The position numbers were made by a program, and so were the translations under genes. From NCBI RefSeq assembly GCF_021026315.1, contig NZ_JAJNCX010000012.1, forward strand, positions 62,001 to 126,000: a stretch of 64,000 nt of DNA. Direction: 5' to 3'. Positions 19,980 to 27,860 of this stretch are shown one piece after another; positions within the stretch are counted from its first letter, which is position 1; every line of letters begins with the position of its first letter. Source of the stretch: Rhizobium sp. C4 (GTDB lineage: Bacteria; Pseudomonadota; Alphaproteobacteria; Rhizobiales; Rhizobiaceae). A model generated the notes under the pieces. That model worked only from the letters and a program-made list of their open reading frames with translations, was not told the DNA's origin and made no database searches.

Positions 19980-20020
19980 ATCCTTGCAATTCTGGAATTT
20001 ATATCCATAAATGCAAGGAT
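19980..20020. repeat. Inverted repeat overlapping the AAA_14 start codon
   Basis: ATCCTTGCA at 19980-19988 is matched perfectly by TGCAAGGAT at 20012-20020. The right arm overlaps the start codon of the ATPase gene, so binding or hairpin formation would block its expression. A role as an operator is inference. Confidence 0.5.
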
Positions 20021-21182
20021 GATTGAACGCAGAATCGAAGAAAAGCTCCTAAATCTGATTGACGACAGCCCAGCCGTTGCGCTGCTTGGGCCTCGCCAGG
20101 TCGGCAAAACGACGCTTGCCATGGATATCGGCAAGACTCGGCCCTCGATCTATCTCGATCTGGAATCGGAGGCGGACCGGGCCAAGCTGTCAGAACCGGA
20201 ACTCTATCTTGCAAGTCACAGTGACAAACTCGTCATTCTCGATGAAGTTCACCGCCTCCCAGATGTGTTCCAAGTGCTGCGTGGACTGATTGATCGCAAC
20301 CGACGAGCCGGACGGCGCACTGGCCAATTTCTGCTGCTCGGTTCGGCGTCCATCGATCTCCTTAAGCAGTCGGGCGAAACGCTGGCCGGCCGCATTGCCT
20401 ATCTTGAAATGCAGCCCGTCGATGGATTGGAAGTATCGCCGGATAGTCTCGATACGCTTTGGCTGCGGGGTGGCTTTCCCGATAGTTTACTCGCGTCCAG
20501 TGACCGTGCAAGCATGCGTTGGAGACAAGATTTTATTCGCACCTATCTCGAACGCGATATTCCACTGTTGGGACCGCGCATTCCCGCTGAGACGTTGCGA
20601 CGGTTCTGGACCATGCTGGCACACCTCCAGTCCGGGCTTCTCAACGCAGCCGGACTCGCTCGCTCCCTTGGGGTCGATGGGAAGACCGTTGCGTCCTATC
20701 TCGATCTTCTTGTCGACCTGCTTCTCGTGCGCCGCCTCGAACCCTGGCATGCCAACGCCGGTAAGCGGCTGGTCAAATCACCCAAAGTCTATGTCAGGGA
20801 CAGCGGCATTGCACACGCCCTTCTTGGACTTGGAAGCGCCGAGCAACTGCTTGGGCATCCAGTTGTCGGTGCCAGTTGGGAAGGATTCGTTATAGAGACA
20901 TTGATCGCCGCATCGCCTGACGGCACTGCAGCCAACTTCTACCGTACAGCGGCCGGCGCCGAAATCGATCTCCTGCTGACCCCTCCAGGTCAAAAGCCTT
21001 GGGCCATAGAGATCAAGCGAAGTCTGTCACCGAAACTCGAGAAAGGTTTTCATCTGGCTTGCGAGGATCTACAGCCTCAAAAACGCATTGTTATCTATCC
21101 CGGCAGAGAGACCTTTCCAATTCCAAACGAAGTGACTGCTATGCCCCTTCCGGCCGCCGGTCGCCTGTTGCTTCACCGATAA
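20019..21182 (+). CDS. AAA_14 / DUF4143 ATPase
   Basis: The 387-residue protein has Walker A (LLGPRQVGKTTLA) near residue 25, Walker B (LVILDEVHRLPD) and a C-terminal DUF4143 region with a PD-(D/E)XK-like signature (GAEIDLLL then AIEIKRS). This family is abundant in bacteria, often horizontally mobile, and of unclear function. The ATG at 20019 is preferred over an in-frame extension to 19944 that would overlap the recombinase gene. Its start codon lies inside a perfect inverted repeat. Confidence 0.85.
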   Translation: MIERRIEEKLLNLIDDSPAVALLGPRQVGKTTLAMDIGKTRPSIYLDLESEADRAKLSEPELYLASHSDKLVILDEVHRLPDVFQVLRGLIDRNRRAGRRTGQFLLLGSASIDLLKQSGETLAGRIAYLEMQPVDGLEVSPDSLDTLWLRGGFPDSLLASSDRASMRWRQDFIRTYLERDIPLLGPRIPAETLRRFWTMLAHLQSGLLNAAGLARSLGVDGKTVASYLDLLVDLLLVRRLEPWHANAGKRLVKSPKVYVRDSGIAHALLGLGSAEQLLGHPVVGASWEGFVIETLIAASPDGTAANFYRTAAGAEIDLLLTPPGQKPWAIEIKRSLSPKLEKGFHLACEDLQPQKRIVIYPGRETFPIPNEVTAMPLPAAGRLLLHR

Positions 21183-21295
21183 CCGAATGCCCTTCGAGTC
21201 GGACAACGGGCGCGTACACATATATCCTTGAAAGCGCACTTTCCTAAATGACTGATAATGTTGCATTATCGTTCATTTTGCTCTTTATATAGACG

Positions 21296-21711
21296 ATGGC
21301 CCAAATCATCGACGAAAACGGCGAAAATCACCCTCCGGAAGCATCAGCGCCGCCGCGCAACACAGCGGTTTCCCCGAAGTTTCCGCGGCCCGGCTGTCGG
21401 CCGGGCTGCCCTCGCCTCTTACCGACGCCAACGCCGGCCTGCCGGCGCATCTGCAGGACCTCACCGATCGCGCCCGCGGCTATGTCGAAGCCGCCAGTTC
21501 CGCCAATACGCGCCGCGCCTATGCGTCCGACTGGAAACATTTTGCCGCCTGGTGCGGCCGGCAAGACCTCTCGCCCCTCGCCTCCTCGGCCGAGGTCGAC
21601 GAGCGTTATGTTCAGAAGCAGCTCGGTCATGCCTCGGCCGAAATGACCCGTCGCTATCAGCGAAGACGTGATCGCTTCCGGGTGAATTTGACCAAGGCGT
21701 CAGGGCTTTAG
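21296..21711 (+). pseudogene. Collapsed tyrosine integrase pseudogene
   Basis: The first frame reads MAQIIDENGENHPPEASAPP. A one-base loss near CCCCG (about 21375) shifts the frame, after which the other frame reads an integrase core-binding domain (RARGYVEAASSANTRRAYAS). This then jumps directly to the C-terminal end of the catalytic domain (YVQKQLGHASAEMTRRYQRR), so the Arg and His-x-x-Arg boxes are deleted. The ending runs to a TAG at 21709-21711. It is a dead remnant of a common rhizobial plasmid integrase. Confidence 0.8.
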
Positions 21712-21839
21712 CTACCCCTTCCTTATCCCCACGTGGGATGGGCTGGCATCACGGTTCCTGTCCTAGACAAGAACCGCGGATGTTCAACAATTGCGACCGC
21801 ACTTCTGATTCAGGTCGCCGCCCCGCATGAGTAAATCAC

Positions 21840-22802
21840 TCACTTGCGCTCCTTCGAGGCGCGGGGCACGATCTGAAGGAGATCCTTGGCAATAGGCCTC
21901 AATAGGGGCGCATTATTGTACCAGTTTCGTCGCGTCGTCTGATCAGCCGGTGCATAGACCCTCGAACCACCATCGTATTCGTCTGGCATATTGAGCCAAA
22001 GCCGGCGAGCTCTTTCGCCGAGAGCCGCGCCTTCAAATACTTTGTGTAGCGCGTCGTGGGGCTCTATTTGGGTCAACTTGATGAGTGGATGCACCTCCCA
22101 CCAAAAGCCCTCGCAACCAAAGGCAAAGCCATCGAGGAATGTTCGTAGCCGCTCGGTTGGCTGAGGATAGCCTTCACCGGCCTCATCTCGAAAGACCAGT
22201 GCAAGGAGCGTAAAGGCGAACATCACTTGGAAGCCCCTTGCGCGTGTATCGTGTTCGCCGATCGCCAACAACGCCTCGATATCGTCCGCAACCAGCCATC
22301 GTGCAACACAAGCTGCTCCCATGAAGTCGCTAGATACTTCTTGGAAATCGTTAGGGGCGGCCGTCCCGTCAGGGAGGTTCAAGCCTACATGGCCAGCAAT
22401 TGCATGATAGAACTCATGGCCGAACGCCAAAAGCACTGCGATCAAAACGACCACATCCGCATCGGATACCATAAACGGTTTCTCTCGAAGCGAACTATCA
22501 CACCGTTCGGCGATGTCGCTCATCCGATGGATAAGCGACAAAGGGATTATGATACGGTAGTATTCAGGCGGTTGCCCCGTTGCCTCGGGGCTGATTGCAA
22601 GCCCGGTCGTGAAGGCGACCACGAGCCGACTGGCGAGTTGTGGCTCTACTGTTCTCCAATGATCTGCAGCGAGGTCTACAGCGCGCTTGGCCCGTTTGAA
22701 CAAGTTCGATAACCGTTCCTGTTCCTCCTCCGCATTTACGTCTGCATTGTGAAAATAATTAGCAATGATGTTCTCAAATTCTTGGTGGCGCGGCGCACGC
22801 AT
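21840..22802 (-). CDS. Putative zinc metallopeptidase with HEXXH motif
   Basis: The 320-residue protein contains HEFYH at residues 129-133 in the segment AFGHEFYHAIAGH, preceded by a hydrophobic helix, with EVSSDFMGA at 155-163 that could give the third zinc ligand. No signal peptide is apparent, so it is likely cytoplasmic. The family is not recognised with confidence; a Lit-like (U49) phage-exclusion peptidase is one possibility. It stands alone between an integrase remnant and an hlyD remnant. Confidence 0.6.
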   Translation of the reverse strand: MRAPRHQEFENIIANYFHNADVNAEEEQERLSNLFKRAKRAVDLAADHWRTVEPQLASRLVVAFTTGLAISPEATGQPPEYYRIIIPLSLIHRMSDIAERCDSSLREKPFMVSDADVVVLIAVLLAFGHEFYHAIAGHVGLNLPDGTAAPNDFQEVSSDFMGAACVARWLVADDIEALLAIGEHDTRARGFQVMFAFTLLALVFRDEAGEGYPQPTERLRTFLDGFAFGCEGFWWEVHPLIKLTQIEPHDALHKVFEGAALGERARRLWLNMPDEYDGGSRVYAPADQTTRRNWYNNAPLLRPIAKDLLQIVPRASKERK

Positions 22803-23229
22803 AAAAATCTCATTGTTGCTCTCACTGGCTGTATTGCACGGCGCCTGTGAGCAAGGAAGTGAATCGCTCCAAAAAGCTTAACGATTTCTGTCCCTCGCAC
22901 GTTCCTTGCCGCCTTAGACATTCCGCCGGTTGAAGCGAGGGCTAGTACAAGTGAAGATCACGCGATGCTGTTTACTGTCCCGCTGGCGAACGATCGACAC
23001 GCAAAATCTATGATGCGTCTTCGGTCTTATGGAGTTTGTGAGGAAAGATCGGACGGCATCGAAAGGGCATGCGCTTGTATTCCCTCCGACGGGAGCCCGA
23101 TTTATTCATTTGTCTTCTTACTGCCTACCAGGGCAAAATCCGTTATCCGAACAAGCGGCAACCACTTAGACACGTTCACAATCGATCGTTTATCAGCGTC
23201 TTTCGTGTTTGGAAAATCGTAACCGCCCG
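22803..23229. other. Gene-free stretch
   Basis: No reading frame here resembles a known protein. An open frame at 22965-23222 on the plus strand lacks any recognisable pattern. The region is probably decayed DNA leading into the hlyD remnant. Confidence 0.5.
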
Positions 23230-23639
23230 ATCGCCATCCGGCGCCGTGATCTCCCCCTGGAAATCCGATCATGACGATCGCGCCGGTGCAGGACAAGTTG
23301 CTCGCAGCAGTCCGCATCGCACCACAGGACATCGACCAGATCTTCGAGGGTCAATAGGCGATCATGCCCTTTTCCACCTTCAACCATCGCACCACGCCGG
23401 AGATCAGCGGCCACGTGGTTCAGAAATCACCCGACCTCACGATAGACCAGAAGACAGCTGCTGGCGCTTATCTTGTTCGCCTTGAACCTCAAGAGAAGGA
23501 CACTCCGAAACTCGGGGCGGTCAAACTCGTTCCCGTCCTGCCCATTGAGGCCCTCGTCGAGACCGGTGACCACACAATCCGCTCTTACCTCATGAAACCC
23601 GCGACTGATCAGATCAGTAGGGCGTTCAGGGGGGCCTGA
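23230..23639 (+). pseudogene. Remnant of an HlyD/PrsE-type membrane fusion protein
   Basis: The frame from 23271 reads PVQDKLLAAVRIAPQDIDQI, hits an in-frame TAG (in place of a sense codon after FEGQ), then continues in the same frame as FSTFNHRTTPEISGHV and ends RSYLMKPATDQISRAFRGA. This is the C-terminal end of type I secretion adaptor proteins. Just upstream, GAVISP lies in another frame, which suggests an extra frameshift near 23255. The N-terminal two-thirds are missing. Confidence 0.75.
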
Positions 23640-23738
23640 CGCGAATCTCCTTTCCACGCAGAACTGAGCCGGTTCGGACCGGGTGGAAATCGACAAGATA
23701 CCTTCATCATACTGTATTCATTGCAAGAAACTGCCATC

Positions 23739-23752
23739 TGTACCGCTGACAA
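23739..23752 (+). repeat. 14-bp direct repeat, copy 1 (downstream of repC)
   Basis: TGTACCGCTGACAA occurs here, just beyond the repC stop, and again at 26211-26224 between repB and repA, in the same orientation. It may be a plasmid partition or incompatibility site; that is inference. Confidence 0.45.
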
Positions 23753-23800
23753 ATTATACGGCGCCGGCGGCAGGGATCAGACACCTGTACAAGCTATAGA

Positions 23801-25015
23801 TTATGCCGATTGCCGTCGTTGAGGTTCGTGCATCCTGAACAAGGCCATCAACATCGGGCCAAGCGAAAACTCGCCCCTCTCCGTCCGCCTCGTCAAATCT
23901 CGCAGATAACCGCCCGGCGAATTAATATGCCCAGCTCGCTCAAGTACGCAAGCCATAGCAACCGCCGCATTCTCGGGTCCCATAATCTCGCAGGCGTCCT
24001 GATATGCCGACGGACTTACCCCGAGCATTGTCCTGACGACCGCCGCCGCCGCCATTAGCTCGCGCCAATGCGAAATGGTTCCACCAGTCGCGTAGTCGGA
24101 AATTTGAGGGCATGCCCTCAATACCACCCCCAACGGAAACGCTTTTACAGGCTCGGCACTGCCTCTCGGTTTCACGACCGTCGGCTCGCCCTGCTCATTT
24201 CTTGAGCTAGGTTCAAGTTCAAGATTGGATTCGGTATTTGAATTCTGTATGTGATGACGGATTTCGTCATCATTGGTGTCGGATTTTTGGCGTTTTAACT
24301 GACTTTCCAACGTATTAACGACTTCATCGTTGAGAAGGCTGAGTTCGTCGAGGCAAGCTTCTAATTCAGAAGACGTTTTTGCTAGTTTTACTCGCGCAAT
24401 AGTCGCGACGAGTGCGTTCTCAATCGCTTGCCAATTACCCGAAGCCCCCTCCTCGACGGCAGCCGTGATGAGCTTGCGTATGTTACGTCGCGTGATTGTG
24501 ATGCGCTCCTTGAAAACACGAAGCTTTCGGCTTTCTTCTGCAACTTGGTGAGCCATCAACGCAAGCTCTTCTGAACGCGCAAGCAGCGGAGCGAGGTTAA
24601 AGCCGTATGCAGCTTCTATCCGGCCGTCGTTCCCCTTGCGGGCATAGCGTTTCCCGTTCGGACTATCATTGCGGTGAATCAAACCAGCCTGGACGAGCAG
24701 AGCGAGGTTTTCGCGCAAGGTCGTTCCTGCAATTCCATTTGAGCGAATTGCGAGCTGTGCATTGGACGGGAAGACAACAAGATTGCTATCTTCGCTTAAG
24801 TCCTGCTCAGGATAGAAGCTGAGCAGTGCATTTAGAACTGAAAGGGCGCGATCGCGCAGGCCAAGCATCCCTCTCGCCTCGCAGGCGCTGCGATAGACCT
24901 TCCACTTATCGACAGTCTTTCCTGCCTTGATGTTTGCCGTGGCAAGCTGACTTTTCACCGAGGCAAGCGTCATTGGCCGCCGCCCGAACGGCGTCGTCAC
25001 ATTTCCTGTTTGCAT
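23801..25015 (-). CDS. repC: RepC replication initiator
   Basis: The 404-residue protein is a typical RepC: it begins near FGRRPMTLASVKSQLA, includes the winged-helix segment GIAGTTLRENLALLVQAGLI, and ends with ISHWRELMAAAAVVRTMLG and NSPGGYLRDLTRRTE. RepC binds the origin inside its own gene and initiates replication of repABC plasmids. It is the third gene of the leftward repABC operon; the 155-bp gap to repB carries a counter-transcribed RNA that limits repC expression. Confidence 0.95.
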   Translation of the reverse strand: MQTGNVTTPFGRRPMTLASVKSQLATANIKAGKTVDKWKVYRSACEARGMLGLRDRALSVLNALLSFYPEQDLSEDSNLVVFPSNAQLAIRSNGIAGTTLRENLALLVQAGLIHRNDSPNGKRYARKGNDGRIEAAYGFNLAPLLARSEELALMAHQVAEESRKLRVFKERITITRRNIRKLITAAVEEGASGNWQAIENALVATIARVKLAKTSSELEACLDELSLLNDEVVNTLESQLKRQKSDTNDDEIRHHIQNSNTESNLELEPSSRNEQGEPTVVKPRGSAEPVKAFPLGVVLRACPQISDYATGGTISHWRELMAAAAVVRTMLGVSPSAYQDACEIMGPENAAVAMACVLERAGHINSPGGYLRDLTRRTERGEFSLGPMLMALFRMHEPQRRQSA

Positions 25016-25075
25016 TTTCCTCTCACCTTTCGAAAGGCAAAGGAAATCCGCTCACCAAACTGGCGCCAAAAACTC

Positions 25076-25104
25076 TTGACTGCGATTCATGGAAATGCGA
25101 TTCT
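25076..25104 (+). promoter_or_regulatory. Promoter of the counter-transcribed RNA
   Basis: TTGACT at 25076-25081 and GATTCT at 25099-25104 are separated by exactly 17 bases, on the strand opposite to repABC, in the repB-repC gap where this class of plasmid carries its antisense RNA gene. Confidence 0.65.
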
Positions 25105-25110
25105 CAGGCT

Positions 25111-25162
25111 GCTTAGACATGAGGAAGGCTTCCACGACGGCGACGTTTGGGGGCCTTTTTCT
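25111..25162 (+). ncRNA. repABC antisense RNA (incA/RepE type)
   Basis: A short RNA is predicted from the promoter at 25076-25104. It ends at a terminator whose stem pairs AGGCTTCC (25126-25133) with GGGGGCCT (25149-25156), using G-U pairs, followed by a T-run. Its length near 50 nt matches known repABC counter-transcribed RNAs, which pair with the repC leader and control copy number and incompatibility. The exact start is estimated. Confidence 0.65.
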
Positions 25163-25169
25163 TTTGCCG

Positions 25170-26156
25170 CTACTTTCCCTCTGTTTGGGTTGATTTCAGA
25201 AACTCCTGATGCAAGCGGTCCAGGTTGTCGGCGATGAAACGCCCGAATCTGCCGGCATCGTTCGCTTTAAGGGCGATCGAGTAGCTCTTTCCGCTTCCTT
25301 TAAATTCAGCACGGACACTGGAATCCTGGGCACGCCATTCGCGAGTGTTGCTGGGGCGCCTTGCAGGCTTCAAAGCACTCTTGATTTCGGCCAAGAGCCG
25401 CTCAAATCGTATGTCGGAGTCCAGCGATGAGAATACCTCATCATTGATGACCGTCCTTGCATGTTCGAGCGTCGAAGGCTTCTCGATCAATTGAGCGAAT
25501 TCGGTCCAACGATTGCGGCCGACAGACTTTGCTGCTCCAATAGCGTTAGCGATATCAACTGGAACTCGACTAGCCACCGACAGCATTCGGGTCAACATCG
25601 GTGCGTCAATGGAAAGCGCCACCTGGATTACGGGCTTCTCGTAAGAAAGCTCAAGTAGCCTATGCGCGAACATCGAGCGCTCGATGAAGGAAAGGTTCTC
25701 ACGAGCTGAATTTTCCTGCCCCTGTGCGATGATGTGATCAGCATCGGACATCGGTTTCACAACAGCGCGGACTGGGCGACCGAGTTCCTTTGCTGCCCGA
25801 GCCCGGCGATGTCCAAAGACAATCTGATACCGACCATCGACTGTTGGGTGAGGGCGCACCATTATCGGTGTGTCCTGTCCACGCTCGCGGATAGCCTCAA
25901 GAAGCTCGCCGTAGGCAAGATCATCTGCCCCGATCCGATCGGCGACAAATGACGAATCCAGAAGTTCAGGGTCAAGATCGATAATCGCCTCGCCCGAAAT
26001 CTGCTGTTCGGCCTGAGCGACCTTCTCGCGAAGCTCGCTCAGTGAGCTTATCATTGATCGAGATGCTCCGTGCGTCGCGTAGCCAGGTGTCGCTCGCCGT
26101 TCGGTCCCTGAGTTGGCCGACGACGTTATGTTTGCAAAAACATCCTTACGCGCCAT
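25170..26156 (-). CDS. repB: RepB, ParB-like partition protein
   Basis: The 328-residue protein has the ParB N-terminal box (GQDTPIMVRPHP and IVFGHRRARAAKELGRPV), the segment SDADHIIAQGQENSARENLS, and a central HTH (KPVIQVALSIDAPMLTRML). RepB binds the parS sites and works with RepA in partition and autoregulation. It lies 72 bp downstream of repA in the same operon. Confidence 0.95.
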   Translation of the reverse strand: MARKDVFANITSSANSGTERRATPGYATHGASRSMISSLSELREKVAQAEQQISGEAIIDLDPELLDSSFVADRIGADDLAYGELLEAIRERGQDTPIMVRPHPTVDGRYQIVFGHRRARAAKELGRPVRAVVKPMSDADHIIAQGQENSARENLSFIERSMFAHRLLELSYEKPVIQVALSIDAPMLTRMLSVASRVPVDIANAIGAAKSVGRNRWTEFAQLIEKPSTLEHARTVINDEVFSSLDSDIRFERLLAEIKSALKPARRPSNTREWRAQDSSVRAEFKGSGKSYSIALKANDAGRFGRFIADNLDRLHQEFLKSTQTEGK

Positions 26157-26185
26157 CAGATCGCCTCGAGCTTTATCACAATATT

Positions 26186-26203
26186 GTTTTTTCTACAAAA
26201 AAC
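26186..26203. repeat. Inverted repeat in the repA-repB gap
   Basis: GTTTTTT at 26186-26192 pairs with AAAAAAC at 26197-26203 across a 4-base loop, next to a small palindrome ACAATATTGT just before it. It could be a parS-type or mRNA-processing element; there is no direct proof. Confidence 0.35.
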
Positions 26204-26210
26204 TGACCTT

Positions 26211-26224
26211 TGTACCGCTGACAA
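26211..26224 (+). repeat. 14-bp direct repeat, copy 2 (between repB and repA)
   Basis: This is the second copy of TGTACCGCTGACAA, the first being at 23739-23752. The pair brackets the repB-repC part of the replicator, which would suit a partition or incompatibility site. Confidence 0.45.
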
Positions 26225-26228
26225 TTCG

Positions 26229-27416
26229 CTACGCATGACGTCGCCCCCAAGCCTTCTGCAGAAGTTCAATCACCTCGTTGTTCACGGCATCCATGGACTC
26301 ACGCGCACGGTCATATGTGGACGCAGTGAATTGCGCACGCTCGACCTCATACAAACTCTGCTTCGTCAGTCCCGCATCGGATACCGCTGTTGACTTGACC
26401 ATGTGATTCTTCATCATCTGCTGTGCGAACATCGACTGCATGAAGCCGACCATCTGCTGTTGCGGGATGTCGGTGGGCTCGTAGCGCGTAACGAGATAGC
26501 GGAACCAGTCGAGCGACACGTCGACGCCCACGCTTTCGACACTCTTGAGGATCTCGCCTAGCATCAATAGGAACTGGGACATCGACATGATGTCGAGCAT
26601 CTGGGGGTGCACGGTAATGAGGACCGATGTTGCCGCAGTCAACGCTGTCAGCGTGAGATACCCCAGCTGGGGAGGGCAGTCGATCACGACCACGTCATAT
26701 CGATCATCGACCTCAGTCAAAGCATCGCCTATGCGCGTGTAGAAGAGCTTGCCAGCAGTCGAATCCTTCCGCTGCATCGCGATCGGAGTGTCATACTCGT
26801 ATTCTTGCAGTTCGAGGTTGGCTGGCACCACATCCAGGTTAGGAAAGTTAGTGAGCTGGATGACGTCTTTGATGGACTTTCGTTGATCGTCGTAACGCAG
26901 TGCCTCGTAAAAAGACTTCTTCTCGTCCAGCTCCGGCTGGATGCCATAAAGAGCCGTCAGAGAGGCCTGAGGATCGAGATCAACCGCAAGCACTCGGTAG
27001 CCTTTCAGCGCCAGAAACTGTGCGAGATGAGCCGACGTCGTGGTCTTCCCCGAACCGCCCTTGAAGTTGACGACCGCTATGACTTGAAGCTTTTCATGAG
27101 CCTGGCGATGTGGAACACGATCGAGAAGTTGACGAAGCTCGTTGACTTGGTCGGCGGTGTAGTAGCGGCGGCCGGTCGATGTTGTAGTAGGCTCCACACC
27201 TTTGCCCTGAAGGTGGAGTTTCTTCAAATAACTCTGGGAGACACCGACAAAATCGGCGACTTCAGCCAGAGAAAATTGGCGAAGGGTCTTTTGTGCGTTC
27301 GGCGGGAATTTCTCCTGCCGCAGCATGTCGAGCTTCGAGGAAATATCCCCACCCTGTGCGAGGATAGTATCCGCGAAACTCGTCACTTTCTCCGAAGCCG
27401 CCATTTTCACGTTCAT
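26229..27416 (-). CDS. repA: RepA, ParA-like partition ATPase
   Basis: The 395-residue protein combines an N-terminal HTH (LAEVADFVGVSQSYLKKLHL) with a ParA ATPase: deviant Walker A in NFKGGSGKTTTSAHLA, Walker A' in VVIDCPPQLGYLTL, and the segment YRVLAVDLDPQASLT. RepA drives plasmid partition with RepB and represses the repABC promoter. It is the first gene of the leftward operon; an 11-bp-arm inverted repeat directly upstream is the likely operator. Confidence 0.95.
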   Translation of the reverse strand: MNVKMAASEKVTSFADTILAQGGDISSKLDMLRQEKFPPNAQKTLRQFSLAEVADFVGVSQSYLKKLHLQGKGVEPTTTSTGRRYYTADQVNELRQLLDRVPHRQAHEKLQVIAVVNFKGGSGKTTTSAHLAQFLALKGYRVLAVDLDPQASLTALYGIQPELDEKKSFYEALRYDDQRKSIKDVIQLTNFPNLDVVPANLELQEYEYDTPIAMQRKDSTAGKLFYTRIGDALTEVDDRYDVVVIDCPPQLGYLTLTALTAATSVLITVHPQMLDIMSMSQFLLMLGEILKSVESVGVDVSLDWFRYLVTRYEPTDIPQQQMVGFMQSMFAQQMMKNHMVKSTAVSDAGLTKQSLYEVERAQFTASTYDRARESMDAVNNEVIELLQKAWGRRHA

Positions 27417-27433
27417 TTAGCCTATTGCCTCTA

Positions 27434-27472
27434 GTCACGATAATCGCAAGGATTTTATCTAATTATCGTGAC
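27434..27472. promoter_or_regulatory. Inverted repeat upstream of repA, probable operator
   Basis: GTCACGATAAT (27434-27444) is matched perfectly by ATTATCGTGAC (27462-27472) around a 17-base spacer, 18 bp upstream of the repA start. Its position fits the RepA/RepB autoregulatory site of repABC operons. Confidence 0.6.
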
Positions 27473-27624
27473 AATTGCCCGATTCCCGGATCATGGCAAG
27501 GAAAATAGGGTAAACAAACCCTTAACTCACTTCGAGGCTTTATCAGGCTGAAAACAGCAACCTTGGCATTTCCCAATAATAATAGCCACTTAGTGTTGAC
27601 AGCAAGGCTGCCTCACTTTTGGGG

Positions 27625-27642
27625 ACTACCAGTTTTGATAGT
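27625..27642. promoter_or_regulatory. 18-bp dyad upstream of trb, copy 1
   Basis: ACTACCAGTTTTGATAGT has symmetric ends (ACTAyCA / TGrTAGT). The same motif occurs at 27705-27722 and 52824-52841. Length and placement resemble TraR-bound tra boxes, although the sequence differs from the pTi box. The right half contains TTGATA, which could serve as a -35 element with ATAAAC 17 bases on. Confidence 0.55.
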
Positions 27643-27704
27643 CAGATCTTGCCATCCATAAACGATCTGGTTTGCCAAATACGGCTCTGTGCTGAGAATC
27701 GACT

Positions 27705-27722
27705 GCTACCACTTTTGATAGT
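27705..27722. promoter_or_regulatory. 18-bp dyad upstream of trb, copy 2
   Basis: GCTACCACTTTTGATAGT lies 80 bp downstream of copy 1 and is embedded in a larger inverted repeat: GACTGCTAC at 27701-27709 and GTAGCAGTC at 27721-27729. It is the closest copy to the trb leader, about 60 bp before its start codon. Confidence 0.55.
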
Positions 27723-27779
27723 AGCAGTCTAAACCCGGACATCGCAAACCTCCTCACATCCAGCAGAGGAGCAATATCG

Positions 27780-27860
27780 ATGGCTGTGCAAGGTAGACGA
27801 GAAAGCGAGCGCTTCGCCCTGCCAAAGCGCCTCCCAATCACTCAGGGAGGACACCAATGA
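27780..27860 (+). CDS. 26-residue leader ORF coupled to trbB
   Basis: An ATG at 27780, with GAGGAG about 8 bases upstream, opens a 26-codon frame rich in Arg and Gln. Its TGA (27858-27860) overlaps the trbB start as ATGA. The arrangement suggests a translated leader that controls or couples trbB expression. It occupies the place where Ti-like plasmids carry traI, but I see no similarity to an AHL synthase. Confidence 0.5.
   Translation: MAVQGRRESERFALPKRLPITQGGHQ

Noticed and set aside
22965-23222. 85-codon plus-strand frame before the hlyD remnant
   Set aside because: No recognisable pattern; probably chance frame in decayed DNA.
27474-27779. Classical pTi-type tra box upstream of trb
   Set aside because: I did not find the pTi palindrome here; the repeated dyads have a different sequence.
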